64,000 nucleotides of DNA from Halichondria panicea (taxonomy: Eukaryota; Porifera; Demospongiae; Suberitida; Halichondriidae). The stretch covers positions 3,601,502-3,665,501 of the forward strand of contig NC_087393.1 of NCBI RefSeq assembly GCF_963675165.1, written 5' to 3'. The position numbers and the translations under genes are program-made. Of the stretch, positions 34,901 to 45,544 are shown in pieces (position 1 is the first letter of the stretch; each line of letters opens with the position of its first letter). The notes under the pieces were generated by a model that searched no databases, was not told the origin of the DNA, and was given only the letters and a program-made list of their open reading frames with translations.

Positions 34901-35239
34901 TTTTGTAGTGTCATCATTGTTATGAAACAATTAAAATACTTGTAAAGTGAATGTAAAAGTCTCAGTGTTTGAAGGCATGCAGGCTAAGTGGCATGGGCTT
35001 AGAGAGAGTCCTAACACACAGTCGGCACAAGTAAAAATATAAGAGAGTCCCCGGCCAACTAAGTCGAGGCTTAGCCAGGTAGATCTAATTACAAAACTGC
35101 ATTTATATCTATCTACAACACTAATAAAAATGTATCTTTACCTTTTACACATGTCCTTGAAGGTGTTTCCAACTGGCGACATTTGCCCACATTTAATGCA
35201 GGTTTTCAGCGATGGTCCTTTCGATTTGCCTCCTCCCAT
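31962..35239 (-). CDS. Zinc-knuckle/coiled-coil family, left-hand type, copy 2
   Basis: Exons 35239-35142 and 32724-31962 join to 286 residues across a 2417-nt intron, which is phase 2 like its paralogue's. Cys14-x2-Cys17 and Cys31-x2-Cys34 (MCKSC) make the four-Cys site. The intron splits the Ser codon before Cys34. Residues about 35-205 are charged coiled coil (KREAELELKEREVRLEKERR), followed by the C-terminal domain (ATFVMNKPSGETAKLSI, NPALAALIFDRM) and a polar tail. The much longer intron holds at least two TIR elements (32995-33201 and 33776-34535), whereas copy 1 has only 66 nt. Head to head with 35567-36552, 327 bases apart. Confidence 0.85.
32995..33201. mobile_element. MITE family A copy, about 207 bp
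   Basis: The left end TACCGTATAGAGGGTAATTT and the right end ACCCGCTATACGGTA are inverted. The second motif TTTTCGTGGGGTAAAAAATTCG is inverted as GAATTTTTACCCCAAGAAAA. It lies in the intron of the minus-strand zinc/coiled-coil gene. Confidence 0.85.
33776..34535. mobile_element. TIR element with a 20-bp subterminal tandem array
   Basis: The ends GGTACACACATAGTAGG and CCTACTATGTGTGTACC are inverted. Inside the left end (about 33837-34015) a 20-bp unit, CAATTCAACTGAGGCTACAG, is repeated about eight times with drift. One inverted unit (GTAGCCTCAGTTGAATCAC) sits inside the right end. Subterminal repeats of this kind can be transposase-binding sites in hAT- and CACTA-type elements. No coding frame is seen. 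Confidence 0.8.
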
Positions 35240-35566
35240 TCTGAGAATAATATATCTTAGGGTTGGTTCTCAGGCAGAAATGCAAGATCTATATAGCTAT
35301 AGTTGAGTACTGACTGCAGGTTTTGTGCTGACAGATTTTTATACAGACATGCAAACAACATGAGATGACAATGCTATAGATAACAATGACAATGAGATGA
35401 CAATGCTATAGAGTGAAAATGCATGTATCATTGTGCTGAGAGGTTTTAACAGGGAAATTCCCAGGGAATCATTAGATGTAAACATTACTTGCTCAGTCAT
35501 CATATGGATGATGCAGCACATAAATTGCATAGAATAAGGGTCCATTATTGCAATTGATCTATAATA
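35240..35566. promoter_or_regulatory. Bidirectional promoter of family pair 2
   Basis: TATAAAAATC on the minus strand (35343-35334) lies about 95 bases before the left-hand ATG, matching pair 1. ATGACAATGCTATAGA is repeated at about 35364 and 35397. A clear plus-strand TATA box is not seen. Confidence 0.55.
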
Positions 35567-36552
35567 ATGGCTGGTTACTTTTTCAAGAGGAGCCTGTTTC
35601 GTCGTAAGGAAGAAGATCATGAAAAAGATCAAGAACAAGTCAGAGATAAGTTGGTTCAGTGCCAGTTCTGCAATGGATACACCAACACTGCTACTGGGTA
35701 CAACAGGGAAGAAATTTTAAGCGTTGCTGGTGGCTACCTGCATACAAGGTATATCAATACTATATTATATAGGTCTGGCCAAATCTACTTATAATATCAT
35801 GCAGGTGTGTTGAGCTGCAAGCCAAACGTGGAAATGTTCTGGACTATACTCCTGAGGAACTAGAGGAGATTGAAAGGCTTACACACGAAGAGTATGCGAA
35901 AATTATCCAAGAAAGAAGCGATAAAGAAATTGAGATTTTAAGAGGGCAAGTAGCTGAAGAGGAAAGAAAATTGCAGCATCGAATGGAAGACCATGAACAA
36001 AATATTCGAAAGCAGCGAGACGAGTTGTACAAGCAGCACGATGCAATAATCCATACAATTGAAGCTCAAACTACAAAAAAGAAAGGATTGCTGGAGCAAG
36101 ATGCTGGGAAGAAACAACAAAAACATGAACAACTGCTAAAGAAAAGTGAAGATGCTCATCAGACTGCCATACAAAAAATGAAGGAAGAATTTTCAGATCT
36201 TGAGAGAGAAACAGAGAATGTGGCTCATGACTACATGCGAAAGTTTGAAGAGCATGATGAAGGAGTTCAACAAAGAAAAACTGAGCAAGACCAAGCTTTC
36301 CAGGAGCAACAGATCAATCAGGCCCAGAAATTTAGTGAAGAAGCATTAGACTTTGAAGCTGAACTCAGACGAGAACAAGAAGAGTTTGAGAAGGAAATGG
36401 AAGAAGAGCGAATAGCCCTTGAGCAGCACTTTGATGACCAGTACCAAACAGAGCTTGTGCTCACAAAAGCTGATGGAACAGTTTTGGAAATGAGGGAGAA
36501 GGCTCCTGGCATAGTCACTAGGATAACTGAACAGTTATTAGGGGACTTGTGA
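35567..36552 (+). CDS. Zinc-knuckle/coiled-coil family, right-hand type, copy 2
   Basis: Exons 35567-35748 and 35805-36552 (56-nt phase-2 intron) join to 309 residues. A basic/acidic N-terminal extension of about 30 residues precedes Cys32-x2-Cys35, and His59-x2-Cys62 (LHTRC) follows. The intron splits the Arg codon before Cys62. VLDYTPEELEEIERLTHEEY matches the same position in the paralogue at 18448-19367. A long charged coiled coil ends in the C-terminal domain TELVLTKADGTVLEMREKA then PGIVTRITEQLLGDL. It has the same architecture as copy 1, with a longer loop between the two zinc half-sites. Transcribed away from 31962-35239 and toward the fifth family member at 37216. Confidence 0.87.
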
Positions 36553-37215
36553 TTAGTTTTAGATTAGCTATATAGACTATCATTTTTCGTTACATACTAT
36601 ATAGTCTAACAGGGTATTGAAATAATAACAGTTGTCAAAATATGTATAAGTTGCAGTGTTCGCCCATGCATGCATGCACGCAGATTATCTAGTGAGAAAT
36701 CAAGCTGTCCGAAGTTTTATAGTCGTCATTTTATATGCTAGATAATTATTGCATGCTCTTTTGCCAGCAATTAAGGCAATTATCTATTTAAACGGGGAAA
36801 GGGGCAGGGCGGCTCGAAACAATTTCTTGAGTCATCGAGTTAGAAATTCATAATTACAGGTATTATCTATATATACGGATGTAAATACATCAGTACTGGA
36901 AAAGTGGGCCGGGCCGGGAGGCTATATATAGCCCCATTGTATACATTTTTGGGGACGGGCACGCCTAGTATACAGCACCATTGTGAACTTACCTGAATTA
37001 TTATTACGGTGAAAAGTGCATGCAAAGGGAATCTCCCTGCATGGTCATTGAGCACAGTGTCACTTCCGAATCAGCAAGTCATTCTCACATTCTGACGAAA
37101 ACTCCCCGGGACTTCCCCATCCAACATCATTGCAGGCTATGCTGAGTCACTATGGGCATGGGGTATATTATAGTAAAGCCCACTGCACAAATCATGCAGG
37201 ACTGATGAAGAATCA
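36553..37215. other. Intergenic region between two family members
   Basis: No gene is visible. GGGACGGGCACGCCTAGTAT (about 36951) is a remnant related to the arm of the composite element at 28638-29625. The promoter of the fifth family gene must lie in the last few hundred bases. Confidence 0.4.
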
Positions 37216-38442
37216 ATGGATCCCCAACAAGTGAAGCCTGTGTTGAAGGATATCAAACTTTTGTTTGAGACAACAACTCCTAAGAAATCTGACACTTGCA
37301 GTGAAGCTGAAAGACCCAAAAGAGTAAAGAGAGATAATCCAGAGTGGCTAAAAGCTTCGAAAGTAGAGCCTCCCAACAATAAAGTTGATGACTTTCAGAA
37401 TTTAAAGAGGTCATCGTCTGTAAGCGTAAGCAAAAAATCATTCCAAATACCTTCAAATAGTAAGAGCTCCAACGGCACTGATATTGCACCTATAAAAGAA
37501 AGGCCAAAGAAAACTGTCCGAGACAATCCTGAATGGCTCAAAACGTCGAAAATTGAATCTCAAAGCAATAAAACTGAAGAGCTTCGGAGATCGTCATCAG
37601 TAAGTGTGCAATCAAGCAAAACATCTTTTGAGAAAGCGACAACCAAGAATCAATCTGACAATTTTATCCGTGAAAAGCCAAAGAAAACTGTTCTAGACAA
37701 TCCGGAGTGGCTGAAGTCATCACGAGTTGATTCTAGTGCTAATAAAATTGATCAGGTACGAGAAAGAGCATCATCTGTGAGCGTGAAAACGAGCAAGACT
37801 TCCTTTGAAGGAAAGGAAAGGAGTGAAAACTCTTTCAAAGCTTGGAAGCAAAAAAGGGATTCAGAAAAGTTAGCTGAAGATGCACACTTGTCTTCACTTT
37901 ATGGACATCTCTCTCCAGAGAAAAAGAAGCTCGAAATTGATTGCATGAAAATGAAAAGGAACATAGAAGCACAAATAAAAGTTGAGGCACAGTATAATGA
38001 GAAGGTAGTGGCAGTTCTTCAACTGGAGAAACCTGGAGCAGAAACTCGTACTGTCAAGTTCACAAACGTTGGTGCTGGTATTGCAGGGAATTTCACCTCA
38101 TTGTCATGCACCATATCTGAGCTGAAAACACCCGAGCAAATTAAAGCTGAACAAGGTCTACTAGCTGAAAGTATCTGCTGGGCTGAGCAAGAAGCACTAG
38201 AGCCCCCTCCGGAGGCGGAGAGGAACAAAAGTACTGGAGTGAAAGAAAATGGTGAAGTAGATTCTGAATCGATGAAGTTTACAGATGTTAAGGCCGGTAT
38301 TGCTGAGCAATTCACGGACAATTTAATGTTAAAGACACCAGAGCAAATGAAAGCTGAACGAATACAGAAATTGCGAGTGGAAAGTGGCCAAAATGTTGCC
38401 AAAGACGACTCTGTTGATCTAACACCAACAACAGAAATTTAA
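37216..38442 (+). CDS. DNPEWLK-repeat protein sharing the family C-terminal domain
   Basis: Single-exon, 408 residues, no recognised family. Three repeats (about residues 33-76, 96-139 and 153-198) each read (R/K)PK(K/R)..-DNPEWLK-(A/T/S)S(K/R)(V/I), an NK, then R(S/A)SSVSV and a (K)SF ending; the Ser-rich parts look like basophilic kinase sites (inference). Residues about 262-295 (VVAVLQLEKPGAETRTVKFT then GAGIAGNFTSL) resemble the C-terminal domain of the four zinc/coiled-coil proteins (GTTLEMREKGPGIVTDFI). The block is partly repeated at about 353-383 (MKFTDVKAGIAEQFT, LKTPEQMKAE). There is no zinc site and little coiled coil. The adjacency and shared domain suggest it works with the neighbouring pairs, perhaps as an adaptor; this is inference. 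Confidence 0.8.
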   Translation: MDPQQVKPVLKDIKLLFETTTPKKSDTCSEAERPKRVKRDNPEWLKASKVEPPNNKVDDFQNLKRSSSVSVSKKSFQIPSNSKSSNGTDIAPIKERPKKTVRDNPEWLKTSKIESQSNKTEELRRSSSVSVQSSKTSFEKATTKNQSDNFIREKPKKTVLDNPEWLKSSRVDSSANKIDQVRERASSVSVKTSKTSFEGKERSENSFKAWKQKRDSEKLAEDAHLSSLYGHLSPEKKKLEIDCMKMKRNIEAQIKVEAQYNEKVVAVLQLEKPGAETRTVKFTNVGAGIAGNFTSLSCTISELKTPEQIKAEQGLLAESICWAEQEALEPPPEAERNKSTGVKENGEVDSESMKFTDVKAGIAEQFTDNLMLKTPEQMKAERIQKLRVESGQNVAKDDSVDLTPTTEI

Positions 38443-38678
38443 GCTGAATCATTGCCATAATTACTTTTCTTAGTGTAAAATTGCATACCAGTTTGTAGTG
38501 ATCATAACCATGCATAGTTATACAAGATTAAGAAACTGTACAAAACATACATGTATAACGTAACTGAATAGTTTTACTAGACATGTACAAACAGCCTTGC
38601 ATAATGAGCATTATGATGAAGCAAGTATATAGGTTGTGCAAGCACGCTAAAAAATTCATGGAACAAATTTTGAAGCGA

Positions 38679-41600
38679 TCACTGCTCTGCTTTTTTCTTT
38701 ATATCTGGATACAGTTCCCTGGCTGAATCGCGACCAGTCAGTATAACATGACGTTTGTAGTTGCTACGCTTGCGAAATGAGAGATCCGTGGAGTGGAGGT
38801 AGTCGAGGAGACCTAGAGACCCATAGCACTCGTTGAACCTACAGAGAAAAAACAAGGCGGCCGGGATTATAACATACACTGTTTGGTATACCACTATAGA
38901 TAAGAGACAGAAGCGATTCACGTGATGTTTTACATTGAAGTCCACGTAGTGGCTCTGACCGATCATCCGTGTTTCGCCTTTAAAACTCCCGCGAAAACTT
39001 TCAATGATTATACCTCTCAAAACCCCCCCATAACTGAACCATGGCCCCTGATGGTGAGTGTCCATTTGAAAGTAACATTTTGCTTGTCGTGAAGTAGCTA
39101 GATGCTTGTGTACATATAATTTATAGCTAAGGCAAATAATTATGAGGTAAAAGTTGTGTTTAGCAGTAGAGCTGCTTTGTGAATCCCTCTCTATCCTCCA
39201 CCACGTATGGAAAGCGCGCCTGATAATCCTGCTGTTTTCGCGTGGCATGGATTTAATAGTAAATTTGTTAGTAAAACTCTCCGTAGATTATCAATAGTTT
39301 ATATCAGGAGCACATGAGGAGATGGAGCGTTTTATGACCTAATATTGCAGACTTAATATTGTCTAACTACAATTCCTTGTTTGTAAGTGCTCTGTACATG
39401 TGGCGCCTGATAATGCTAATAATGGTACCTTGAATATCATTAAATGTTAGCGGTTTGCATGTATATGGATGTTTACAGTATATATAGGACGATATCAAAT
39501 CCACATAGTAAGATGCTCCATCTCCTCATGTGCTCCAGTATATATAGATTATGAAGTAGTTAGTAGTACCAAGGGCATATGAAGAGAAGAGGGCATGCAA
39601 CTCGCAATGTACACTGTGTAGTTGTCAAAAAACTGATGAGTCAGCAGGATATAGCCAACCGCCCACACGTAAATAGGCGCGATAGTGGGCGTGAACACTG
39701 TTAAACTAGAAATGTACCACAAAATTACTTTAGAAGAGTTTAGAATTGATCAATGGCTACTTCTAGTCTATAGTATTGGTCCTTCTCTTCCGCTTGTTGA
39801 CCTTTGTGGCTAACTCTACCCAACAGTACAGTGCTAGCTCTAGCTGGCTTGGTGACTATTATGGAGTAAGTGCACGTGCAATCTATTTTTAGTGCACACG
39901 CCCCTCCCATTTGTAATTTGATAGATTGTAGTTGCATGCCCTCTTCTCTTCATACGCCCTTGGTAATACACACTTTTTTTTTAAACGTCTAGCATGTATA
40001 TATGACATATACAAAATGTATATTAAAGAGGAAAGAAATAGCTAAGTGCAGACTGTATCTACTAAAGTATTGCATCTTTGCCTTAAGCAAGAGAGTGCCG
40101 ATTCCTTGATATTGGGTAATTGGGTAGTCTCGGGGCCAGACCTAATATTTCGGAGGCAAAATCAAGGATTAGGTTTGAGGAGCATTTCTGTGTGCTCTAG
40201 CGGAATGTGGCCAGAGCCAATGAAATGCATATCCTATGTCATGTGATTTTTAACCCAATGAAATGAGAGTATTGCCTCTGTGGAATTTGGATAGAGCCAA
40301 CGAAATGAGAGTATTGCTACATCTACTCATTCTTTAAACCTCCAATGCCACAAGTCTCGAACATTCCAAGAGCACACGGAAGTGCTACAAGAGTCTCCAG
40401 ACCTTTTTTTCTGTTCCCCCTCCCCCTCCGAGAAAAGTTCTGGCCCCCAGACTAGATATTGGGTTGTGATAATTAATGGAAATGCTCTGGCACTTTTGAC
40501 CCTTTATTGTGGAGTCTACGAGGTCATAGGTGTGATGTCATAACATGCTGATGATCTAGCTCCCCTGAATCATAAAGCAGAAAAGAGGGCAAGCAACTTC
40601 ATAATTTTATATACCGTATTTACTTGATTAAACGCCCATCTACGTTAAACGCCCATGGTAAAAGCTGTCTTTGTCAATAAATGCCCCTCTTAAACAATCG
40701 CCCATGTATGGGGCGTGGCACTGTGGGTGGAGCTGAATTAGCACGTGGAACCAGCTGAAACAATTATGGCAGCATAGAATAAATAGATACTATTTATGAT
40801 GGCAGAGAGGACACAGAGGGAGAAACACCACTCTTACGACTTAAGATTGAAGCTGCACAAAGAGCATAATAACTGCTGATGAGCAAGAGTGTGAAGTAGA
40901 CAAAACAATAAACGCCCGTTTCGAATAAGCGGCCATCTCGTTTAAACGCCCCCTCTACAGGTGCTGCTAGAAAATAAACGCCCGGGCATTTAATCAAGTA
41001 AATACGGTAACTATTTAGCACTATTCTTTGTGAAATGAACCGGATGCCATTGATATGCACACAAATGCTGAATATTGAGAAAACACAAATGTTGACACTA
41101 TCCAGGAAATCGATACTTCACAGAGGTATATCGATAAATGTTTCACTTGATGGTACTGATATCCCCCAAACGGACTCAGTCAAGTATCTCGGAGTGACGA
41201 TTGACAAAGACCTCAACTGGAAAGCTCATACGGAGCAAGTACGTCGCAAATCACTGGCCGCACTCTCAACAATCAAACGCTCTAGCTCCTTCCTACCAAG
41301 CAACACCCGCAAACTATTATTTAACAGCCTTGTTCGCCCCCACCTAGACTATTGCTCAGTGGTATGGCATTCATGCAACTCTACCATCAGTAAGAGAATT
41401 GAACGTATACAGAACTATGGAATGCGTGTGATATTAGGAAAACCTCCACGCACTAGCAGCTCACCCCTCAGGGACCAACTTGGCTGGACTACACTCCAAG
41501 AAAGGCGGCAGAGGTTTATGCTCACTCTAGTTCACAGATGTCTGCTGAACCTTGTCCCTCCTTACCTGAAGAACAAGTTTAAACTCAACTCGATACTGTA

Positions 41601-43464
41601 CAACATTGGGACCCGTGGATCAGGTAATATCCACCTAGGCCAGCCAAACTCTGAACACTACAGAAGCAGCTTTGAATACTCAGGTGCTCTGCACTACAAC
41701 CGTCTCCCGCTATCCTCAAAATCATGCCCCACTTTAAAGTTGTTCAAAACCTCCCTGAAAACCCTACACATCACAATCTAGGAGAACACCTGTCATATAT
41801 GAATTAATTATCTATATGTATGTTTTATTTATTTCTTTTCTTTTATATAGGACCTGCATGAAAACCTACCATTATGGTGGATGCAGCATTCCTATCCAAA
41901 TGAAAATTTATCTATCTATCTAAATCAATTAGTTGCTTAGGAATAAAAAAGGCCACAAATAATTATGGAGCCAAGGCACCGAAGCGATTAATTCAATACC
42001 ACAGATATGTAAACCACATATCTCCACGACTGATGCTCACTATAGAGCTAGAGACTGACTCACTTGGCATGATGGAAGTCATGGAACTCATTGGACGGTA
42101 GGAAGGGAAAGTGGTAGCCACAATGGTTCAGAGTAGTAAAAAAGATGACGACAGTATAGAAGAACCATGCCACCGTGACGTGGCTACCAGTCACACAAGG
42201 GCCGATCACAACTGGCAGGAGGTTGGAGAAGACGTACTCTATAGGATGGCAGTAAATGGAGCCCACACTCACTGGGGCAATCCAATCGTGGTGTAGCTTG
42301 TGTATGCGCTTGTACAGTATTGGGGCATGGAACAACCTGTTGTGTTGTGCAAGAGTGTTGCATAATTACTACTACATACACAGTTAACTAAAGAATGCTT
42401 TCTTAAGACAGCTATATATACTATCCATTTACGACACGAACTTACCAACAATAACCCGTGTACAGTGAAACCTACGACTCCCTGGCTGGGAATGAAATAC
42501 CTTAAAAGGGAAAACTATATTTATATTATGCTTTTTAATGCCAAACTTCCTCAATACGATTACAATGCCTCTATATGAGCTTCTATTGGAACCCATTGTT
42601 CAAAGTTTCACTGTATAATTATATCGGTACATGTATGAAGGTCTTACCTATGCGCGTAATAGAAGAGCACTTCAATGACCAGCAAACAGACGACAAAGTC
42701 CCATACTACCTTGGGGAGTGACGGAAGTGAAAGGGAGCAGCTGATGGTCCTGACAGCCAAAGGGTACATCATCACCTGGACGATGAAACTCACAACCACT
42801 GCATTAAATGCTGTCAGAGTTAACGTCTTGCGATACATTGGCCAGTTAACCTGGAAGAATAAAATCGTGGAGAGAAAGCTCATTAATATTCATATGAATT
42901 ATGCCCTACATTGGCACTGCAAATGCATATAATTATGGCATGAGTGTATAGTACAAATTATGTGTATGGAACATGCAGCAGCTGACCTCTTGCATACACT
43001 GTCAGGCAAGGAACTGATGACCTGACACAAACTATAGGAAGACTCGACTCTAGTCATATCATAGTACAGTTATATATAGTACAATTTGAATAAAATGCGA
43101 CTGAGCTGAGCTGTGATATCATTCATGTAGTTACATACTGGAATAGTTTTTCCTTCCTGGGTTTTGTACTTGACGAGTGAGGAAGGCCATCCAGTGAGGT
43201 CGACCACAGCAAAGGGAATGTTGAATACAATAAGAGCGAAAGTGACAACTGATACTGACCCTGCAGTAAACATGAAACAAAGGCAGACAGTGTGTGACTA
43301 CAGTGTTGTGTCAGTCTACACAGAAAGCTCGCAAAGTTAGACCAGTATAGCTACACGTAGGTACACAAATATGATCATAACTCACCAAATGTTAAGAACA
43401 GAAACTCATTTCCACTGAATGCTGAATGAACTTGACTCCATAAATACTCTATCGGATTCATCAT
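38679..43464 (-). CDS. FAXDC2: Fatty acid/sterol hydroxylase, FAXDC2-like
   Basis: Exons 43464-43386, 43260-43139, 42850-42648, 42336-42064 and 38838-38679 join in phase to 278 residues. It is a diiron membrane hydroxylase of the sterol desaturase superfamily with about four hydrophobic segments. The histidine boxes are present: His134-x3-His138 (HRLFH), HKLHH (147-151), and HCGYH...FHDFHH before the last exon. The C-terminal exon KFNECYGSLGLLDYLHSTDL is the usual family ending and fixes the assignment despite a 3225-nt last intron. Family enzymes act in the ER on sterol or fatty-acyl substrates; the substrate here is unknown. Human FAXDC2 is longer at the N-terminus, so an upstream exon could be missing, but the MMNPIEYLW start is plausible. 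Confidence 0.88.
38884..39208. mobile_element. MITE family C copy in the hydroxylase intron
   Basis: The left arm CACTATAGATAAGAGACAGA and the interior CACGTGATGTTTTACATTGA, TTTCGCCTTTAAAACTCCCGCG match the copies at 5525-6026 and 28828-29347. The right arm ends GAATCCCTCTCTATCCTCC. It is more diverged than the others. Confidence 0.65.
39297..39548. mobile_element. Inverted-repeat element, about 250 bp
   Basis: GGAGCACATGAGGAGATGGA at about 39307 is inverted as TCCATCTCCTCATGTGCTCC at about 39517. The flanking ATATATA/TATATC sequence also pairs. Confidence 0.75.
39567..39965. mobile_element. 399-bp MITE with about 40-bp TIRs
   Basis: The left end TACCAAGGGCATATGAAGAG and the right end CTCTTCATACGCCCTTGGTA are inverted, continuing inward through AGAGGGCATGCAACT. 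No coding frame is seen. Confidence 0.88.
40614..41007. mobile_element. MITE family B copy, 394 bp
   Basis: CCGTATTTACTTGATTAAAC and its inverse GTTT(A)AATCAAGTAAATACGG flank it, with TA on both sides (40612-40613 and 41008-41009) as expected for a TA target-site duplication. It has subterminal AAACGCCC repeats. Confidence 0.88.
41035..41925 (+). mobile_element. 5'-truncated non-LTR retrotransposon (ORF2 C-terminal part)
   Basis: An open frame at 41035-41781 encodes about 248 residues typical of the region behind the catalytic palm of LINE-type reverse transcriptases: VKYLGVTIDKDLNWKAHTE, VRPHLDYCSVVWHSC, RIQNYGMRVILGKPP and a long C-terminus. The catalytic YxDD region and any endonuclease are absent, so the insertion is 5'-truncated. 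The 3' tail contains GGATGCAGCATTCC and ends in a TATC microsatellite (about 41908-41925), a common LINE-like ending. It lies antisense inside the last hydroxylase intron. Confidence 0.88.
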
Positions 43465-44457
43465 GACTGCCTCCTTGTTCCTACTGCAGTAGTAGCACTA
43501 TTAGGTAAACTTTCTAGACCAATAAAATGCTAGCTAGCTAGCTATATGGCTGCTTAGCTATATGGCTGCTTAGCTAGGCTATTAAACAGCTGCTATGTTA
43601 GATCATTAATTGAATGTGACCGGCAGCTGCTACCCACACACACACAATAAAAATTATATACAAAGATCACAACTGCATGTACTTGGCTTCAACAATGTAC
43701 ATGTATATGTAGCAGATATTATTGCATATAACTGAAATTGTGTACCAGTTGTCGTCAGTTTCCTGATTACTCAGAGCTGTTAGCTAGCTCAAACCGAAAG
43801 ATAGCTTGCAAAAGCAAACATAAATAAACAACAGATAAAGCTATTTTAGCATTCAACAGCATACAGTATCAACAACTCAACTCAATGAACTCACTACATG
43901 AACAACAAGGAATATAAGCAATTACATCTGTCTCTCGTTTCCCAAAATTCTGATACAAGATTATATAGCACAAAACAAATTGGCTGACACATCAGTATAG
44001 ACTAGTACACTGTATATATCAGCTGTATTGTTGTACTGTATACATTCTATCATTAGGTAGACCTACATCCATATCTATTTATAGTGTAGTGTTACTGAAC
44101 TCACAAAAAATCCAATAGTGTAGAGCCAGGGTGAACTGAAGGTAAGGCTGACTAAAAAACCAGCCAATAATAAAAAAAACCCCACAAAGAATGCATAGCA
44201 TCCCACACAACCTTAACCAAGAATGACAAGAATGGTGACACATGTCCCTGCCCTTATTTTTGTAAGCTAAGGGTATAACGTATAACTAAAGTACATTACT
44301 AAGTAACTACACGCACATGCAGTCACACCATGGTTTCACTTTGATCACAAATACAAACCTACACGAGTGGAAACTACTTGTACATGTCAGTAGTAACATA
44401 AAAGTAAAATGAAAGGCACATAAAGAAATCTGATGTAGCATAAATATATAGTCTTGT
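43465..44457. other. Intergenic, hydroxylase promoter side
   Basis: It lies between two minus-strand genes. A GCTAGCTATATGGCTGCTTA block is duplicated at about 43532-43575. No gene or paired terminal repeats are seen. Confidence 0.4.
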
Positions 44458-45507
44458 TCACTGTACCAGTGCTTGCTCTTTTCTCTTCCGACACATGACT
44501 CTGGCCAGTCGTGGGTGAAGTTGACACTGAATTGGACCATACGGTATCACCTCTCCGTCTATGCTAATTCTCCCCTCAGGTGTCAAAGGTTCGAGACGAA
44601 TTGCTTTCGCACTGATCACGGAGCAAGACTCCAAAGTGAGATGACCTGCACTGCTGGATTCTGTAAACATCGTGACCATGTCCCTTCGTGTCATAGTTCC
44701 GTTGAGAAGGACAATACTGAATGAGTTTTCGCCTAAGGACAAGTTGGGGTCTCCAAACATAGCCCTGCCCATGTGTGCGACTATCATGACAGCTGCCGTT
44801 ACGAAATCGTCCTGAAGTGTAATCCAATTCGAAGGCACCGGAGTTGAGAAAGAGGGTAGCAGATCTGCTTTAGGGCCGTTAGAACACTTTGTCATTATAA
44901 TATCTGCCAGGCTTGTAGTGACTGACTCAGCAGATTGTGTAGATGGTGATTCAACGCTAGCCTGACATGCGGACTCAGCAATGGGTGCAGCGTCCCCTGC
45001 TGTATCCACAGTAGTTTTCGCATCCGGGGCATTGTCCTTAGACCCATCCACCGGCTCAGTAATGGGTGCACCGTCCCCTGCTGTATCCACAGTAGTTTTT
45101 GCACCCGGGGCATTGTCCTTAGACCCATCCACCGGCTCAGTAATGGGTGCAGCGTCTCCTGCTGTATCCACGGTAGTTTTTGCACCCGGGGCATTGTCCT
45201 TAGACCCATCCACCTCGTCTTGGGAAGATTGTTTAAGCAGGTCTTGATCTGAAGAGAGGGTAGGCTCACTGCTCTGTTGGGTTTTGATGGGGTCGTTGGT
45301 GGACCGATCAGTTGATTCGTCTTCTTGAAGAGGGAGGTAGCTGAGCTTCCCCGGGTACTTTCGGTTCTGGATTATGCAGCTGATAGCACCTGGTAAAACA
45401 AAATACACAATTAAAAAGTACACAATTACGTTTTTCGGCTAATTTTCAGTGTCTACGCACAAAACAACAATTATAATTATACAAGTCATGTAGTAACTGC
45501 ATGATTA

Positions 45508-45544
<37 letters not shown>

